This document shows, piece by piece, positions 52,564 through 64,000 of a DNA stretch of 64,000 nt. The notes below the pieces were generated by a model. That model ran no database searches. It was not told the DNA's origin and saw nothing but the letters and a program-made list of their open reading frames with translations. Position 1 is the stretch's first letter, and the number at the start of each line of letters is the position of its first letter. A program made the translations under genes and the position numbers. Location of the stretch: positions 1,528,001 to 1,592,000 of the forward strand of contig JAKNDB010000070.1 of assembly GCA_024305405.1 (NCBI GenBank), given 5' to 3'. The DNA comes from Dirofilaria immitis (lineage: Eukaryota > Nematoda > Chromadorea > Rhabditida > Onchocercidae).

Positions 52564-55249
52564 CCTTTCTCAAATGATAATATCAATTGCTCTTTTAACA
52601 TTTATACATGACCAATGGATTCAGTTGACTCACTGACAAAAAATTATTTGATGCTTGTTTAAAAGACGATATTACAATTAAATTATTGGATAGAGTATGA
52701 CGCAAAGAAATAACGAATTTCGAAATTTAAAAATAAGCATTGATCTACATGATATCAATGAGTTAAGTTGAAATTAAATTCCCTCTTTCACCTCAGGAAT
52801 GATAATATTCCTCTCGCTATCAGTGCTTTGATAGGATATCGAGCTATCTTTGTCACTTTCCTGTCAACATCGAACATAGTAGTCGTCATCAGTGGATCTT
52901 GGCCAACCAAATAATTAATCATTATGGATTTTCGACTTTCAAGAATCTTTTAAATTTTTAGCATACTTGACATTATTTAACTATTACTAGTTACATATTT
53001 TGCTAAGCTAATTATTATTAATGCGAGTTTAAAAGATCCTTATAACAAATTTGGAAAAATCTAAATTCAAAAGTTTTGGTTACGAGAATATGTAATGCTA
53101 AAGAAAAAAGCAATCTGATAGATATGCAAATTTTTTAATTTTTATTTTTTAAAAATTAACAATTTGCATATTCGAATTTGAAGAAATTCTGGAGATAATG
53201 AAAATGCTTAACATACGATATGGATGAAGGATGGATATATTTTCATGTGCATTTTTTCTTTGCAGCAAAACGTTATCATATAATTCTAAATCACGTGACA
53301 CACGCAAGAATAAGCTTTGGAAAAAAATTTCACTATAATTTTTATAACTCTAAAATAGTATAAGTGAGATTCGTAGAAAAATGAAAGCAAAAAAAGTCTC
53401 TACGATGATGCATCACTGTAAATGAAATGATTCTAGCAGACGATTTGCTATTGGGGTCATCGTAGACGCAAATCAATTTTAGGATTGCTTTCTCATTTTT
53501 GGATATTTGATGCAATTATTGTTTAAACCATTTTTCAAAAACTTGGAAAAAATTTTCAAAAAATATTTTTTTAACATAATATATTGAGCAAGCAAATTTC
53601 AACAAAGTTATCATTTTTCACAACGATTCGAACGAAATGAATGAATGTAATTGAGTAACACTGTAAATGACTTTCGAGGTACGATACATATTCATCCTAT
53701 TAAATCACTTAATTAATTAACACATGTTGTGATTGTAACTTGAATAGATTGCCTATTATCAGACTACCATATTCTAATAATTCGAATGATAAAACCACAT
53801 TTGAATATCATCAATGAAAATGAATTTCGTTTAAATTTTCAGGAAAACTAATTCTGAAGCAAAAGTTAGTTTGAAGTATACGAAAAATCATTCGCCGCCT
53901 GAAATAATCAATTATATTCAAGAAAAAGTAACCATATGATCATGCATTGTGACATTTAAATTATCGATCAAAATGCATTTAATAAGATTAACGTACAATG
54001 GTAGAATGCAACACTCAGTACAATGCAGGATTGTTGAAACTCTGATAGGCTATTCATTTAAATGCTTTTTTTGAAGAATGTATTCGAAAGTATAGAAGGA
54101 TTGGTTCCAAATAGAAAATAGATAATAAAATAGATAAGTTTACTATTGTAAAGTTAAAAAGATCGATCAACTTAAAGACTGGTCGATAATTACTTTTCAG
54201 CAAAGATGACATGTTAATATTTTGTTAGGGATATATTGTTAATTGTTAGGAATAAATATTGCAAGCTTATCTTTTGATTCTCGAATGAGGAATAATCAAG
54301 CGAAAGTTAGAACAGATGGGGATAGATGAAGTGATTGGAATTGCTAAGATTGAAAGTCAGAAATAAACATGATATTTTATCGCTATTTTTTGTTTGGGAT
54401 TCACATAATCTATTGATTACATTGATAAGCAGTAGATTATGATCTTTATCTTTATCTGTCTTGTCAGATTTTATTTATTTTCTCTGTTATTGCGAAAAAG
54501 GAAAGAAGATTGATTGAAATTGCTTTCAACGATGCTTGATGATTTAAAAACTATATTTTTACATCGACCACATTTTATGCAAATCAATCATAACAATCAA
54601 ATATTTTTACATAACAATCAAACAATCTATCATATGCAAAATATCTTATACAAATGCCATAGCTAGAAACTATGCTGCAATGCAAAGAAAGCATGGAGAA
54701 ATGCATTAGAAATTTCAACAAAAAGATGAAAAATAAAATATATATGAAATAATTATAGCTAAATACAAAGGATTTCATTAAATAAAACGAAAACAGTTTA
54801 ATAAAAGAAAAAATTATTTAAGAATAATTCATATTTTATCCATTTTTGTTATGATGGAAATGAAAAATTTGATAGCCATTCTGCCAAATCGCACAAGAAT
54901 AAAAAATTTAATCACTTCACTAAATATCAAATTATGCATATGATTATAATTACAATAACATTAAATCATATTTTCACTATCTATTTCTTCATCAACAAAG
55001 TTCGGTTGTTTTTGTTAGATATGGTTTGTCTGTTGATTCAAAAGATTACATTAAGTTGGCATCATTTTAGGTCACTGGATAGTTTTTAATTTTTGAAATT
55101 TTAATTAAGGATTAAAAGTCATTGAATATAAAATGCAAAGTGATTAATAATTTTTATATAATTCTTCATGAAGGAAAAGAAATTTTCAAGTGAACTATAT
55201 ATGAACGAATAAATAAATAAGGCAAGGAAATTTCATTATTAAGTTTTAG
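52564..55249. other. Spacer between divergent genes, nothing recognised
   Basis: The fucosyltransferase (minus) and the RMD gene (plus) point away from each other, so both promoters and any missing first exon of the RMD gene should lie here. No clear exon, RNA gene or repeat was found. Short ORFs (54584-54778) are low complexity. Confidence 0.5.
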
Positions 55250-58139
55250 TACGATGCAATTGATGAATATCTCGATCAATATGATGGGCAACATGCCTAT
55301 GATCTGATTAAAAAGGTTCGATGATTTATCAGACAAAATTCTTAATTCTTTAGTCTAAAGTCCTATTTAATTGGAATAATTATGCGTAACAAAGATTATG
55401 AGTACTTGCTGTTGACCGTACTTAACATAACCGCCATAAATTGAACCATTTTACAAATTGTTAACCAAGATCAATAGTTATTCAAATATAATCAAATAAG
55501 GCTCAAAATAATTTTAGATGATATCTGAAAATGAAATGATGAATGTTGAGATAGCATATCGTCATGCGCATGCCTGCTATATTCTCTCAAATTTCTGTCT
55601 TTCTAACGAAGATGAACGTTATCGCTTACTAGAAGAAGGTAAACAATATTTCTATGATTTTCCTTAGCAAATACTAATGTCATTCTTTCCGTTTTCTTCG
55701 ACTTATTATGCTATCACATAAGATTGTATAAAGACTTTTGGCACAATATATCTTTCAAAGATTTATGTGGAGGAATCTGAATAATAATACTGCCTGTTAA
55801 GCATATCATTCCTGTAAAATGGCATGCAAACTAAAATCGAACAATGCTGAAATACTAAAATGGTCTGCGATTATAACCGGTATTCTTGCTGAACTTAAAA
55901 GCTTAAATCATGATGAGCGAGTGGTTTATATGAAGGAATTTAAGGTAATTCAATAAAGTTGAAAGATGGAAAATAGCTAGAATGACAAACATCTGAAATA
56001 TTTATTTCTCATAAAATTTCAAAATTTGAGATTTGAACTATATGTCGATCCTTATCGATTTCTTTATGCAGAATTTAGCTGTTTCCCATTCATCTGAAAT
56101 ATATCAACCACCAACATACATTTTTATATTTCGAGTTTAATTTTATGCTACTGTTTATAAATTAATATTTCGCATTATTTGTGCCAAAAATTGATGTTCA
56201 CATCCTGTTAATACCAACTCTTAATCAGTTGTTGCAGAAATCAGACCAAATATTTATTTTTCCCAATCTATCTGAGAAGTTGCAAAGCGGTCCATTACGG
56301 ATTCGTTTATTCAAAATAAATTAATTTATTTTGAAATGAGTCTATTTTATAAAATGACCCTACCTCAGAAACGACATAACTTTGCCGATGTACATTGTTG
56401 CCGTTGAACAACGTCTTGCCAAAAATGCCAACAGTGGGATTAGCACTAATTTTGAGAATCTCATTTTACTATCAATAGACGAATAGAAAGCTTAAAATTC
56501 AGTCCAATCATTTAAATTCTTTTATTAATTGGTTAAAATTGAAACTTATCATTCGATTTTTGCTTCGTTTTATTTTTCTATCAATTATGATTCGTCCAAT
56601 TATTTGTTCAAACTTTTGTAATGGCGGCATTCGATTAATTCGAAAGAACAGATTTTCAGGAATTTCTGAATGAGGCACTGATTTATACATCTGACTCATC
56701 AGTCTATCATATGAATGGACGATTTTGTTATCGCGTAAGGCATTCCTTTCTGAATTGAAAAGTGCATTCGTGTGTAAATTAAAAATATTAACTTCGAGAC
56801 TACATTGATTGTTACATTGCGCATAATGAGAAAACGTATGAATCATTTTTTCTGATTCATTCTAAACTTCGGAATGTGTCTTATTTTCGATATATATCAA
56901 TCAATATATAAATATTGCTCATAATTCACGCAAATTTTAAATATTTTTAACATATATCGGGGATTAGAGTACGATATTTATTATGCTCTCTTATTCAATA
57001 GAAAAATATTATGAATCATGCTGCATTCTCAATATTTCTATCCGAAATTCTATTTAGAAAATTGCGTATATTAAAGAGAAATGAAACTTTCCTGTTTCAG
57101 ATGGCTACATTAACAGAAGAAGAAAAAAATATGCGATAGATGCGTTTGGGTCATTACCAACATTGACCATTGATGAGGCGCTTAGTAATTTCCATAAAGT
57201 TCGTTAAATGCCTTATGACAAATTGAAGATGTCGCTTGATCCAAAGCAATTAGCAGCTCCAACGAATTGAATTTAATTAATTAAATAAATGAATTTATGT
57301 ACATGTTCCAGAAGGTTATATAATATGATATTATCATGAATAGAAGGAATTTTGAAAATGCCAGAATATTCTGTAATTTATAATTTAGGCTGAAGAACTG
57401 AATCCAGGACACATTGACAACCTTATGTATCTTGCCAAGTGTTACATTGCCAAAGGTTCTTGATCCATGAATCTTTTTCTGCATGATTCTTTAAATTTCA
57501 TACATTAAAGAATGGTATTATCGGTTTAATTAAATGAAGAACAAACAGAATAATCTTGGAGAATTATCAAAAATCAGATGACGCATCTTAAATTTAATCT
57601 TTGCGGTATTGAACAAACAAGAAATCATTTAGGCAACGATTCGGAAGCACGAAAATATTTGGTATCTGTGCTTGAAATAGAGCCTGTTGATGAGATGGAT
57701 GAAGCACAGATTGCTGAAACACAGCAACTTCTAACCGATATTACAAAATACAGTGTTCAGGTAATTATTATTTTTATTGAATCCTTGGATCAAATAGATT
57801 AAATTTAATAAATTTGCAGTACTTCTTCATATCAATAAGTCTTATGAATTTGAACATGCTTCGTGTTCAATAAGTATGATATTTGTTATCATAAATTCTG
57901 TTAATGCAATCAATACAAAGAAATTATAAAACACTTCTCTAACGATTCAAATGGAAGAGAAAGACATAAATTTGAAACCTGATTCATTTTTCACCGAAAA
58001 AATTTAGAACAAAAACACTGGAAACTCAGACGACGGGGATACAGATTTAGAAGAAACAGAAAATAGTACCGATTTAACTAGCAGCGATTCTGAGGAAGAA
58101 TCGAATATTATAGCAGTTGAAAAATCAAATCACGAATAA
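55250..58139 (+). CDS. RMD (regulator of microtubule dynamics, FAM82) family protein, 5' end and one middle exon not found
   Basis: A TPR-like helical-repeat protein; relatives bind microtubules and act in chromosome segregation, and some sit on mitochondria. Exons: 55250-55315, 55518-55638, 55802-55944, 57101-57198, 57389-57455, 57633-57760, 58008-58139. All listed joins keep phase except across 55944/57101, where one exon of 3n+1 bases is missing. Seen: EIAYRHAHACYILSNF, HSCKMACKLKSNNAEILKW (the family's second helical repeat), DAFGSLPTLTIDEALSNF, the join FHK|AEELNPGHIDN, and LEIEPVDEMDEAQIAETQ. The C-terminal exon is acidic and Ser-rich (DTDLEETENSTDLTSSDSEE), unlike the usual compact end of the family. 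No initiating Met was set: the ATG at 55518 opens the second exon, and exon 55250-55315 starts in phase without one. A short stretch near 56037-56080 (VDPYRFLYAEF) might be a decayed piece of the missing repeat. Family assignment is good; completeness is doubtful. Confidence 0.83.
56364..56464 (-). CDS. Possible signal-peptide exon nested antisense in the RMD gene
   Basis: From ATG at 56464 the minus strand reads MRFSKLVLIPLLAFLARRC and then STATMYIGKVMSFL before a donor AG|GTAGGG. Basic residues followed by a Leu/Ile/Ala core look like a secretory signal. Downstream, in a compatible frame, 56218-56302 reads NKRIRNGPLCNFSDRL, then GKINIWSDFCNN, and a TGA; an acceptor GATAG before LGKINI would fit the phase. 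This would be a very small secreted peptide. It is only a prediction from sequence. Confidence 0.25.
56508..56846 (-). CDS. 112-aa ORF nested antisense in the RMD gene, unrecognised
   Basis: A complete ORF from ATG 56846 to TAA 56508, in the RMD intron where an exon is missing. It is not low complexity: it contains HYAQCNNQCSLEVNIFNL, SYDRLMSQMYKSVP, HSEIPENLFFRINRM and a basic end (RKIKRSKNR). No signal peptide or membrane segment. It ends 44 bp before the start of the signal-peptide-like ORF on the same strand. I do not recognise a family. Confidence 0.35.
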   Translation of the reverse strand: MIHTFSHYAQCNNQCSLEVNIFNLHTNALFNSERNALRDNKIVHSYDRLMSQMYKSVPHSEIPENLFFRINRMPPLQKFEQIIGRIIIDRKIKRSKNRMISFNFNQLIKEFK

Positions 58140-58184
58140 GCAAACAACAAATTTAGCAGTTGAAAACATTTTTATAATCAAAAA

Positions 58185-58190
58185 AATAAA
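58185..58190 (+). other. Likely polyadenylation signal of the RMD gene
   Basis: AATAAA 46 bases after the stop codon at 58137-58139, an ordinary distance for nematode 3' UTRs. Confidence 0.5.
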
Positions 58191-59559
58191 TTTAGGATTT
58201 TGCTGAAGTTACAGTGCAATGAAATTTCAATAAAGATATAATTGCAATTCAATTGAATATTAATTAAATTAAACTCGCCTAATATACATACCTATCGATA
58301 GTAAATATTAGTAAAAATTAAAAATTTCTTCCTACCACTATAATGAAAATGATAATAAAGGAATTCAACAAGCTTATTTGATCCATAGAATAATATAATT
58401 CACAAAAAAGCATTCATAATTTTATTGCTGAAAAAAAATATATTCGGAAATTTTTTGAGATGAATGCTGAAGACGTGAAAAAAAATCATCAAATTATTCT
58501 TCATTTCGATATGCAATATGTTCTTAGCACATGTCTGATCAATCCATTTTGTGCATTTTCTGAAAATTTGAAATGCAAAAAAAATAAAACAACTTCGGAT
58601 TAGCATATCTTAAATTATATTTCGAAATCAAAATTAATTCTGTAAACTTACTCAACTATAAATCATAGAGCAACAGCAAATTTTTTCGTAAAAATAAATA
58701 AATGATAGTTATTTTTCATATGAAATGATTTCATTTTTTTTTTTTCTAAATAGTGCTAAAATTGATGCTTTTTGGGATCGAACAATTATGGATCAAATCT
58801 AGATAATTCATTTGTAACATGCAAAGTTTATCATATACATTTATGAGAAGTGATTGTTCATGTTTAGCGAATGCGCTTTATTGTTAACTTGATTTAATCA
58901 GAAAAACTGAATTCACTTTGAAACTATAAGTGTGCAATTTTTTATTCACAAATAGAGAATGAGTTATTGCAGTATTTCCCTACTTGGGTACCTATCCTTT
59001 GTTTGCAACTATTCAAAATTAGAAAAATATCGAGATCCATAAAATTTTAGCAAATGAAAAGATTTGCAAAGTTAAGAAATGACAAAATTTGGCAAGAGAT
59101 TCATAACTCTTGGGCTAAATGAATAATGAAAATGGCTAAAGATAACGCAGTGAACCAACCAAAATATTATATTATACAGTATCAGAATGACAGATTGTCA
59201 CTACAAAAATGAAATTCGATGTATGACCTACGATTTCTGACTGTATTCCACCTGTTGATAAGATTTGAAATAGCTAATATTCCCTTTTAAAAAGGTTTTT
59301 AATAGAAAAATATACTTTTTTTACCAGACAGTAGAACGAATCAATAGCTCTTGCGATCACACTTGTAGATAATTTCAGATTTCGATGAAATCAAGGAATT
59401 GATAGATTTTCTCACTCTTACTTCCAGAAGTATAAAAATTAATGATTTTCTATTGTCTATTTATTATAAAGTATTATGTAAGGTCAATAAAGGTCAGCTA
59501 TTGTCGACATAATGTAGTTACAATACAGGAAGAAAGTAAGAGCAATTAATTTCATAGTA
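58191..59559. other. Spacer, probably including the eroded 5' part of a retroelement
   Basis: No host exon was found. The expected reverse transcriptase of the BEL/Pao element that follows should lie near 59000-59550, but I could not recognise its motifs on either strand. Confidence 0.4.
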
Positions 59560-60830
59560 AATCAACTGGAAATGCAAATTTTTTCTTTGGAATGATTCAA
59601 GTGTCTCCTAAAATGGATACAAATTAAAACTAAACAAGCAATATTTATTCAAAATCGTCTAGATGAAATTAAGAAAACTAAAATAAATTTCAAATATGTG
59701 CCTCTACAACTGACAGTCTTGCACATATAGCCATTAGAGAAACAAAAATCAAATAACTTTTTGTATGGAATGGACTTATTTGGTTGTTTGAAACGAAGGC
59801 CAGCAATATTAATTCACAACGAAAAAGATAAAAACAGTGGAAGAATTGAAAAAGAAAATCAAAAAGAGATGTATCAAAATATGACGAAAAAGAAAATCTT
59901 TTGGATATTAATCGGTTTATTAGCTAGGATCAATTACTCAGAACAACTATTCAAGTATTTAAATTATTAGTCGTATCTGCTACAAACAAGTACTTATTAT
60001 CAAAAAGTATCTCTAAAAATCTATTAACGCTCAAGACTACACAACTGCAGAACACTATCTTATCAAAAATCTCAGAAGAGGCAAAAGAAAAATTGCAACT
60101 AACAACTGATAATAATGGATTGCTAAAAATCAGTGCACATATAATAAAATCTGAATCGAGCAAGAATGCAATTTATCCAATTTACCTTCCAAAAATATCA
60201 CACGATAATACCATACCACTGATCAACACGAATATACATGAAAAAATGTTCCATAGTGAGATAAATCAAACACTAAATTAAAACGAAATTTCTGGATAGA
60301 AAAAGGAGAAGTACATGAAAAGTACTATTAACAGAGATTCCATGTTATGTAAACGATGGAACAATAAATTATTCCAACTACCAAATTATCTCCCATATTC
60401 AAAAGAACATGTATTAGATTATGATTCAGTCAACATTAAGGAACAACTACCAAATGCTTGATTGCATTGTTTTATTATTTGACTACTCGTACGACACATC
60501 TTGAAGTAGTACAGGATTTACGTGGAAGCTTTTCTACATGTTACGAAGATTTATTGCACGTCATAGAACATCAGAAACAATAGTAAGTGATAATGAATTT
60601 AATTTTAAAAAAATAAATGAGATTTATAATGTAATAGAATATAATCTCAATGAAAATTTTTCAGTATTTTGTTACTGCAGTAAGAATAAAATTGAATGGA
60701 ATCATATTACTCTTCACGTACGTGGTAAGGAGGAACATATAAACGATTGAATGGAATGATAAAATCAGTATTTAAACAAGCGTGAAAAGACACTTTCTAA
60801 ACGAAATGTAATTATAATCGTCGTGGAAAT
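59560..60830 (+). mobile_element. Broken BEL/Pao-type LTR retrotransposon pol remnant
   Basis: A decayed polyprotein fragment. In order: end of the RNase H region with FIQNRLDEIKK and FKYVP (about 59640-59705); the VWNGLIWL motif (about 59760), matching the WWNGPxWL of the family; the linker region and IYLPKI...HEKMFH (about 60170-60255), the family's zinc-domain approach; integrase pieces TRTTHLEVVQDL (about 60493), LRRFIARH (60541) and IVSDNEF (60580) holding the second catalytic Asp; and GGTYKRLNGMIKSVFKQA (about 60731-60785), where the catalytic Glu of GGxYERL is Lys. At least four frame changes and several stops separate these parts, so it cannot make a working protein. No LTRs or ends were identified. 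Confidence 0.87.
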
Positions 60831-60896
60831 TAAGGCCATGGATAAATTATTCAGAACAACTATTTGAGTATTTAAATTATTAGTCGTATCTGCTAC
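59930..60896. repeat. 55-bp direct repeat around the retroelement fragment
   Basis: The phrase ATTAGTCGTATCTGCTAC, with the preceding CAGAACAACTATT, occurs at 59930-59982 and again at 60844-60896. In the first copy it lies within pol. The second copy sits just after the integrase remnant, so part of the element was duplicated or a second copy was inserted. Confidence 0.75.
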
Positions 60897-61742
60897 TAAC
60901 ATTAAATATTGTTTGCTTTATTTTTCTTGGGAAATACTGCTTTGATAATATTTCCAGAAAAATTCTGTATGCTAAAATTTGATCATCTTATAGTTTTACC
61001 TGTCGATAAAATATGGTCATTTTATAGTTTTACTTGTTTTTGGTTTCAACTCCCGATATTGTCTTATTTCTCTAAAAACCTTTTTCAGCATTTTTTCTTA
61101 TTGCAAAATAATGCGTACAGTATTTTTCCCATTTTTTTTCTACCATGAATTTAAAAATAACAATGCAAATGACTTAAATTTATTTAGTTTCATGGGATTT
61201 TGATAAATCCAATTTTCTTAATTGAATTTAGAATGAAAGATAAGTGAAAAATTTAATAGAAATTTTTCAGAATAAAAGTTAAATCTTATTCATACAGGTT
61301 TTTATAGTACACTTTTGAGCAATACCAATTCATTTAATTGTATTATTTTTTAATCTTCACAGCACAAATTTTTTTATCAATTTAATAATTTTAATGTTAT
61401 TTGAATGTTTGTTAAAATTCTGCGCAATTGTAAATTTTTTTTGAACAGTTATATACTGTTTATTATATTATGAATAGAGAATATTTGATGAAATCTTTAT
61501 TTATATATATATATATATACAAATTAATTCCATAATTTAACACTCAATAGATTCTCTGTTGCAACATTTTTAGAAGAAATTTTAAAAATTATCAAATTTA
61601 TTTTCTTTTCAGAATTATTTTCTCACTTCTTAACATTAAATATTGTTTGGTTTATTTTTCTAAGGGTATACTGTTTTAATAATATTTTCAGAAAAATTCT
61701 GCATCCTAAAATATGATCATTTTATAGTTCTACCTCTCAATA
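60897..61742. repeat. Direct repeat of ~112 bp, copies 734 bp apart
   Basis: Copy 1 (60897-61008) and copy 2 (61631-61742) both start TAACATTAAATATTGTTTG and include CAGAAAAATTCTG and GATCAT..TATAGTT, with about 15% differences. A further partial copy of GATCAT..TATAGTTTTAC follows copy 1 at about 61014-61035. They could be pieces of LTRs or of another element. Confidence 0.75.
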
Positions 61743-61743
61743 G

Positions 61744-62752
61744 ATGTCGGAAAATGTAATTAAAAATGTCAAAGGAGAAATGGTGGCGAAATCAAAGAAT
61801 GTAGTCATCATACAAAGAGATATTAAGAAGATCAAATAGCGGGTAAAGAGGGCTTACAGAAGGAATACCAAAAATTTAAAAGTAGGGAATTTTGATGAAT
61901 GGAACCAGTTCAGTTCCGATTCAACTTTCAAAATCGACGGGAGCGGCAGACATAATCCAACATTCAAAAACATGAGCAACGATTTATCGAGATCCATAGT
62001 TCAAGCGGATCGACATCATAAAAAAGTTTAAAATGAATATTGAGGTAATTTTTCTTTTCTTGTTACTAAGCCTTCAATTCTTACTTTATATTACCTATAT
62101 CTCCATAAGCGCGATATCATGTATTTTCAAATCTAATAAAAATATTATGGATATAAAGAAATCATAAGCATCAAGAATTATCAATTTTCAAATTATAAAT
62201 AAACCAAAACAATATATTTTCGAAAAATATATAAATTTCCTATCATTGCTCTGAAAAATATTTATCTCTAAGAAATGAACTGTCAAATTGTCACGCATTG
62301 TTGTCATTATTGATTCTTATGGAGTTTAGAAGCACCAGAGAGACATCTTTGAAATGTTAAATCATTTATAATATCTAAAGACTTCATCCGATTCAAAAAA
62401 TTTTGGTTAAGCGTTTATTGTCTTATTAATTCACACATTTTTTGATCTAAATTTACCATTATACAAATTTGAAACAGGTGAAAATAAAATTTTGGTAGGT
62501 CTTTGCAGAGATCCATTAGTATTGAGTGGTTTCCTCTTGTTACTAATCTAATAAACAGCATGTAATTTGTTCAATAAGGACCGAGGAAAACTTCCGAGAG
62601 CTGTGCGGAATTTGAACAAACATTTGAGCAGTACCAAAATCATTAAACACAGAGAATTTGATATTTTGAGAATAGAAAACATAGATAATTCAATCAAATT
62701 GATTGGTACTCTTCAAAAGTGTGTGAAAAAAATCCGTATGAATAATAATTAA
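61744..62752 (+). pseudogene. Two coding-like segments of an unrecognised gene or element
   Basis: Segment 1 (61744-62031, possibly to 62045) starts with an ATG straight after an acceptor CTCTCAATAG. It reads MSENVIKNVKGEMVAKSKN, is broken by one TAG at about 61837, and continues with NFDEWNQFSSDSTFKIDGSG and SNDLSRSIVQADRHHKK. Past a one-base slip it could leave by GAG|GTAATT at 62045. Segment 2 (about 62554-62752) has CNLFNKDRGKLPRAVRNL, HREFDILRIENIDNS and KLIGTLQKCVKK to a TAA. Phases of the two do not join cleanly. It is hydrophilic, basic, and without a known motif. Position after the BEL/Pao remnant suggests element or pseudogene, but a host gene with consensus errors is possible. Confidence 0.4.
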
Positions 62753-64000
62753 TTCTTTCTTAAAAATTTTTATTCTTCAATTTTTTCATTTAGTTTTATT
62801 CGATATGCGATTAAAAGAAATATTTAGGTATTAAAATTCATGTATTAAACAGTGATGAAATCAAATTAAATGCATTATTATTTTCAAATTAGTGATAAGA
62901 AATCGAAACTAAACTAAAAATGATGAGAAAAAATGGCTGTACATAAAAAAGGAATTGAAAGAGTTTTCGAAAACACAAACAACATTATCCATTAATTATT
63001 AATTTGAATTGGGGAGTATCGAGGTTTTTTAGATTTCTAGATTGCTTTTATTCATTCATATTCATTTATTCATGGTTATCGAAATTCAATCAATAGTAAA
63101 AATCTAAAAGGTGAAACTAATTTTTTTAATTACTGTTTTTTGAAATTTTAATTTTTCCAACTATGCAAAATTTGGCTTAACTAATTTCGCAATGATATTC
63201 TTATCTCGAAGCACAGCAATACATATTATTTGAAAACTTTAGAAAAATTAAAATGTATCCGCTGTCAATCAAGCATTTGAAACTTTTGATCCATCAAGTA
63301 TATGGTAAATTTGAGAAAAGATGATTTGTTAACATTGCTGAGTCACTTGAGCCCATGTGTAACTATGAAATTGTATTAACATTGAACTATGAAATTGTGT
63401 AACTATGAAATTGTATTAACAAATTATATAGATGATGATAAAGTCTGCCAGTACTTCGTGTTGAAGCTTAACAGCACCAAGTTTAGAAAGAATTTTTTTC
63501 ATCGTGTGATATGAAATGGTTTTATCAATCAATTGAAATTTGAAATTGTATAAGGTGATGATGATTTTAATCAATTATAGGAAATATCCGAAATATTCTT
63601 CTAAATCATCAGATTGTGCTTTTTCTTGTCATTGAACCACTTATATCCTTCTTCTCGTTCTAACGATGAATCTGATTATTCGTTCTCATTTAATTGTTGT
63701 TGCAATATTATTTCTTAATTTAATTTAGAAAAATTTTTATTTGTTTAAAGGTTTTGTAACAAATATATCTTATCATCTTTCATGCTATTTCATCGTTACT
63801 ATTTAGTATTTATTAACTTCATCAAATTTTCACAAATTATATTTTATTCTAAATTTTGCTGCTACAGAAATACAAAATATGCAAATTATTCACAGCTAAA
63901 TATAATGAAGCAATGCTTTCTGATCGAGAATTATGAAAATTGAATATATCACATTCAAAATCTGATTTTTAAAATTGAAATTTTGCTAATCTGATTATTC
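62753..64000. other. Final stretch with no recognised feature
   Basis: AT-rich sequence with no convincing exon on either strand. A short duplication (AACTATGAAATTGTATTAAC, 63361-63420) is the only structure noted. Confidence 0.5.

Noticed and set aside
56508..56846. Resemblance of the antisense ORF to a cytochrome bc1 subunit
   Set aside because: Only loose spacing similarity; the diagnostic motifs of that family are absent, so it is left unnamed.
59951..60163. Minus-strand 70-codon ORF
   Set aside because: It is antisense to the retroelement pol remnant, whose plus-strand motifs explain the openness.

Overview
This window is AT-rich eukaryotic DNA that reads like a nematode genome. It has small exons split by many introns, acceptors of the TTTCAG/TTTTAG type, long runs of A or T, and protein families with nematode homologs. 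A filarial or related clade III worm is my best guess from base composition and intron-rich structure, but this is inference and no species marker was seen.

Layout. Positions 1-6846 (minus) hold two certain exon-like pieces of an unrecognised gene and a possible first exon far upstream. Positions 15751-27736 (minus) hold an 18-exon tau-tubulin kinase (TTBK) gene with an N-terminal kinase domain and a long tail. About 28-43.7 kb shows no convincing gene, only low-complexity DNA and several tandem repeats. Positions 43761-48990 (minus) hold a 7-exon 3-beta-hydroxysteroid dehydrogenase-like gene (extended SDR). Positions 50172-52563 (minus) hold a 7-exon alpha-1,3-fucosyltransferase (GT10) gene. 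Positions 55250-58139 (plus) hold a gene of the RMD (regulator of microtubule dynamics, FAM82) family from which a middle exon could not be found. Positions about 59560-60830 (plus) hold a broken BEL/Pao-type retrotransposon pol, followed by two unrecognised coding-like segments up to 62752.

Exon boundaries were set by hand. Where exons join, phase and conserved residues agree almost throughout, which makes the four host genes secure. The TTBK gene needs four, and the fucosyltransferase gene three, single-base additions, almost all in A/T homopolymers, to read through. All seven are deletions. This looks more like consensus error in a long-read assembly than gene death, but raw reads must decide.

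The genes do not form an obvious pathway. TTBK and RMD both act on microtubules, the SDR on sterols and the fucosyltransferase on glycans in the Golgi. The most unusual non-gene features are a 38-bp minisatellite with strict A/G alternation (a 76-bp higher-order unit), two repeat arrays built on TGATAA sites that match the nematode intestinal GATA-factor consensus, a ~600-bp tandem duplication rich in small hairpins, and minus-strand ORFs, one signal-peptide-like, lying in the RMD intron where an exon is missing. I found no clear new multi-gene system.
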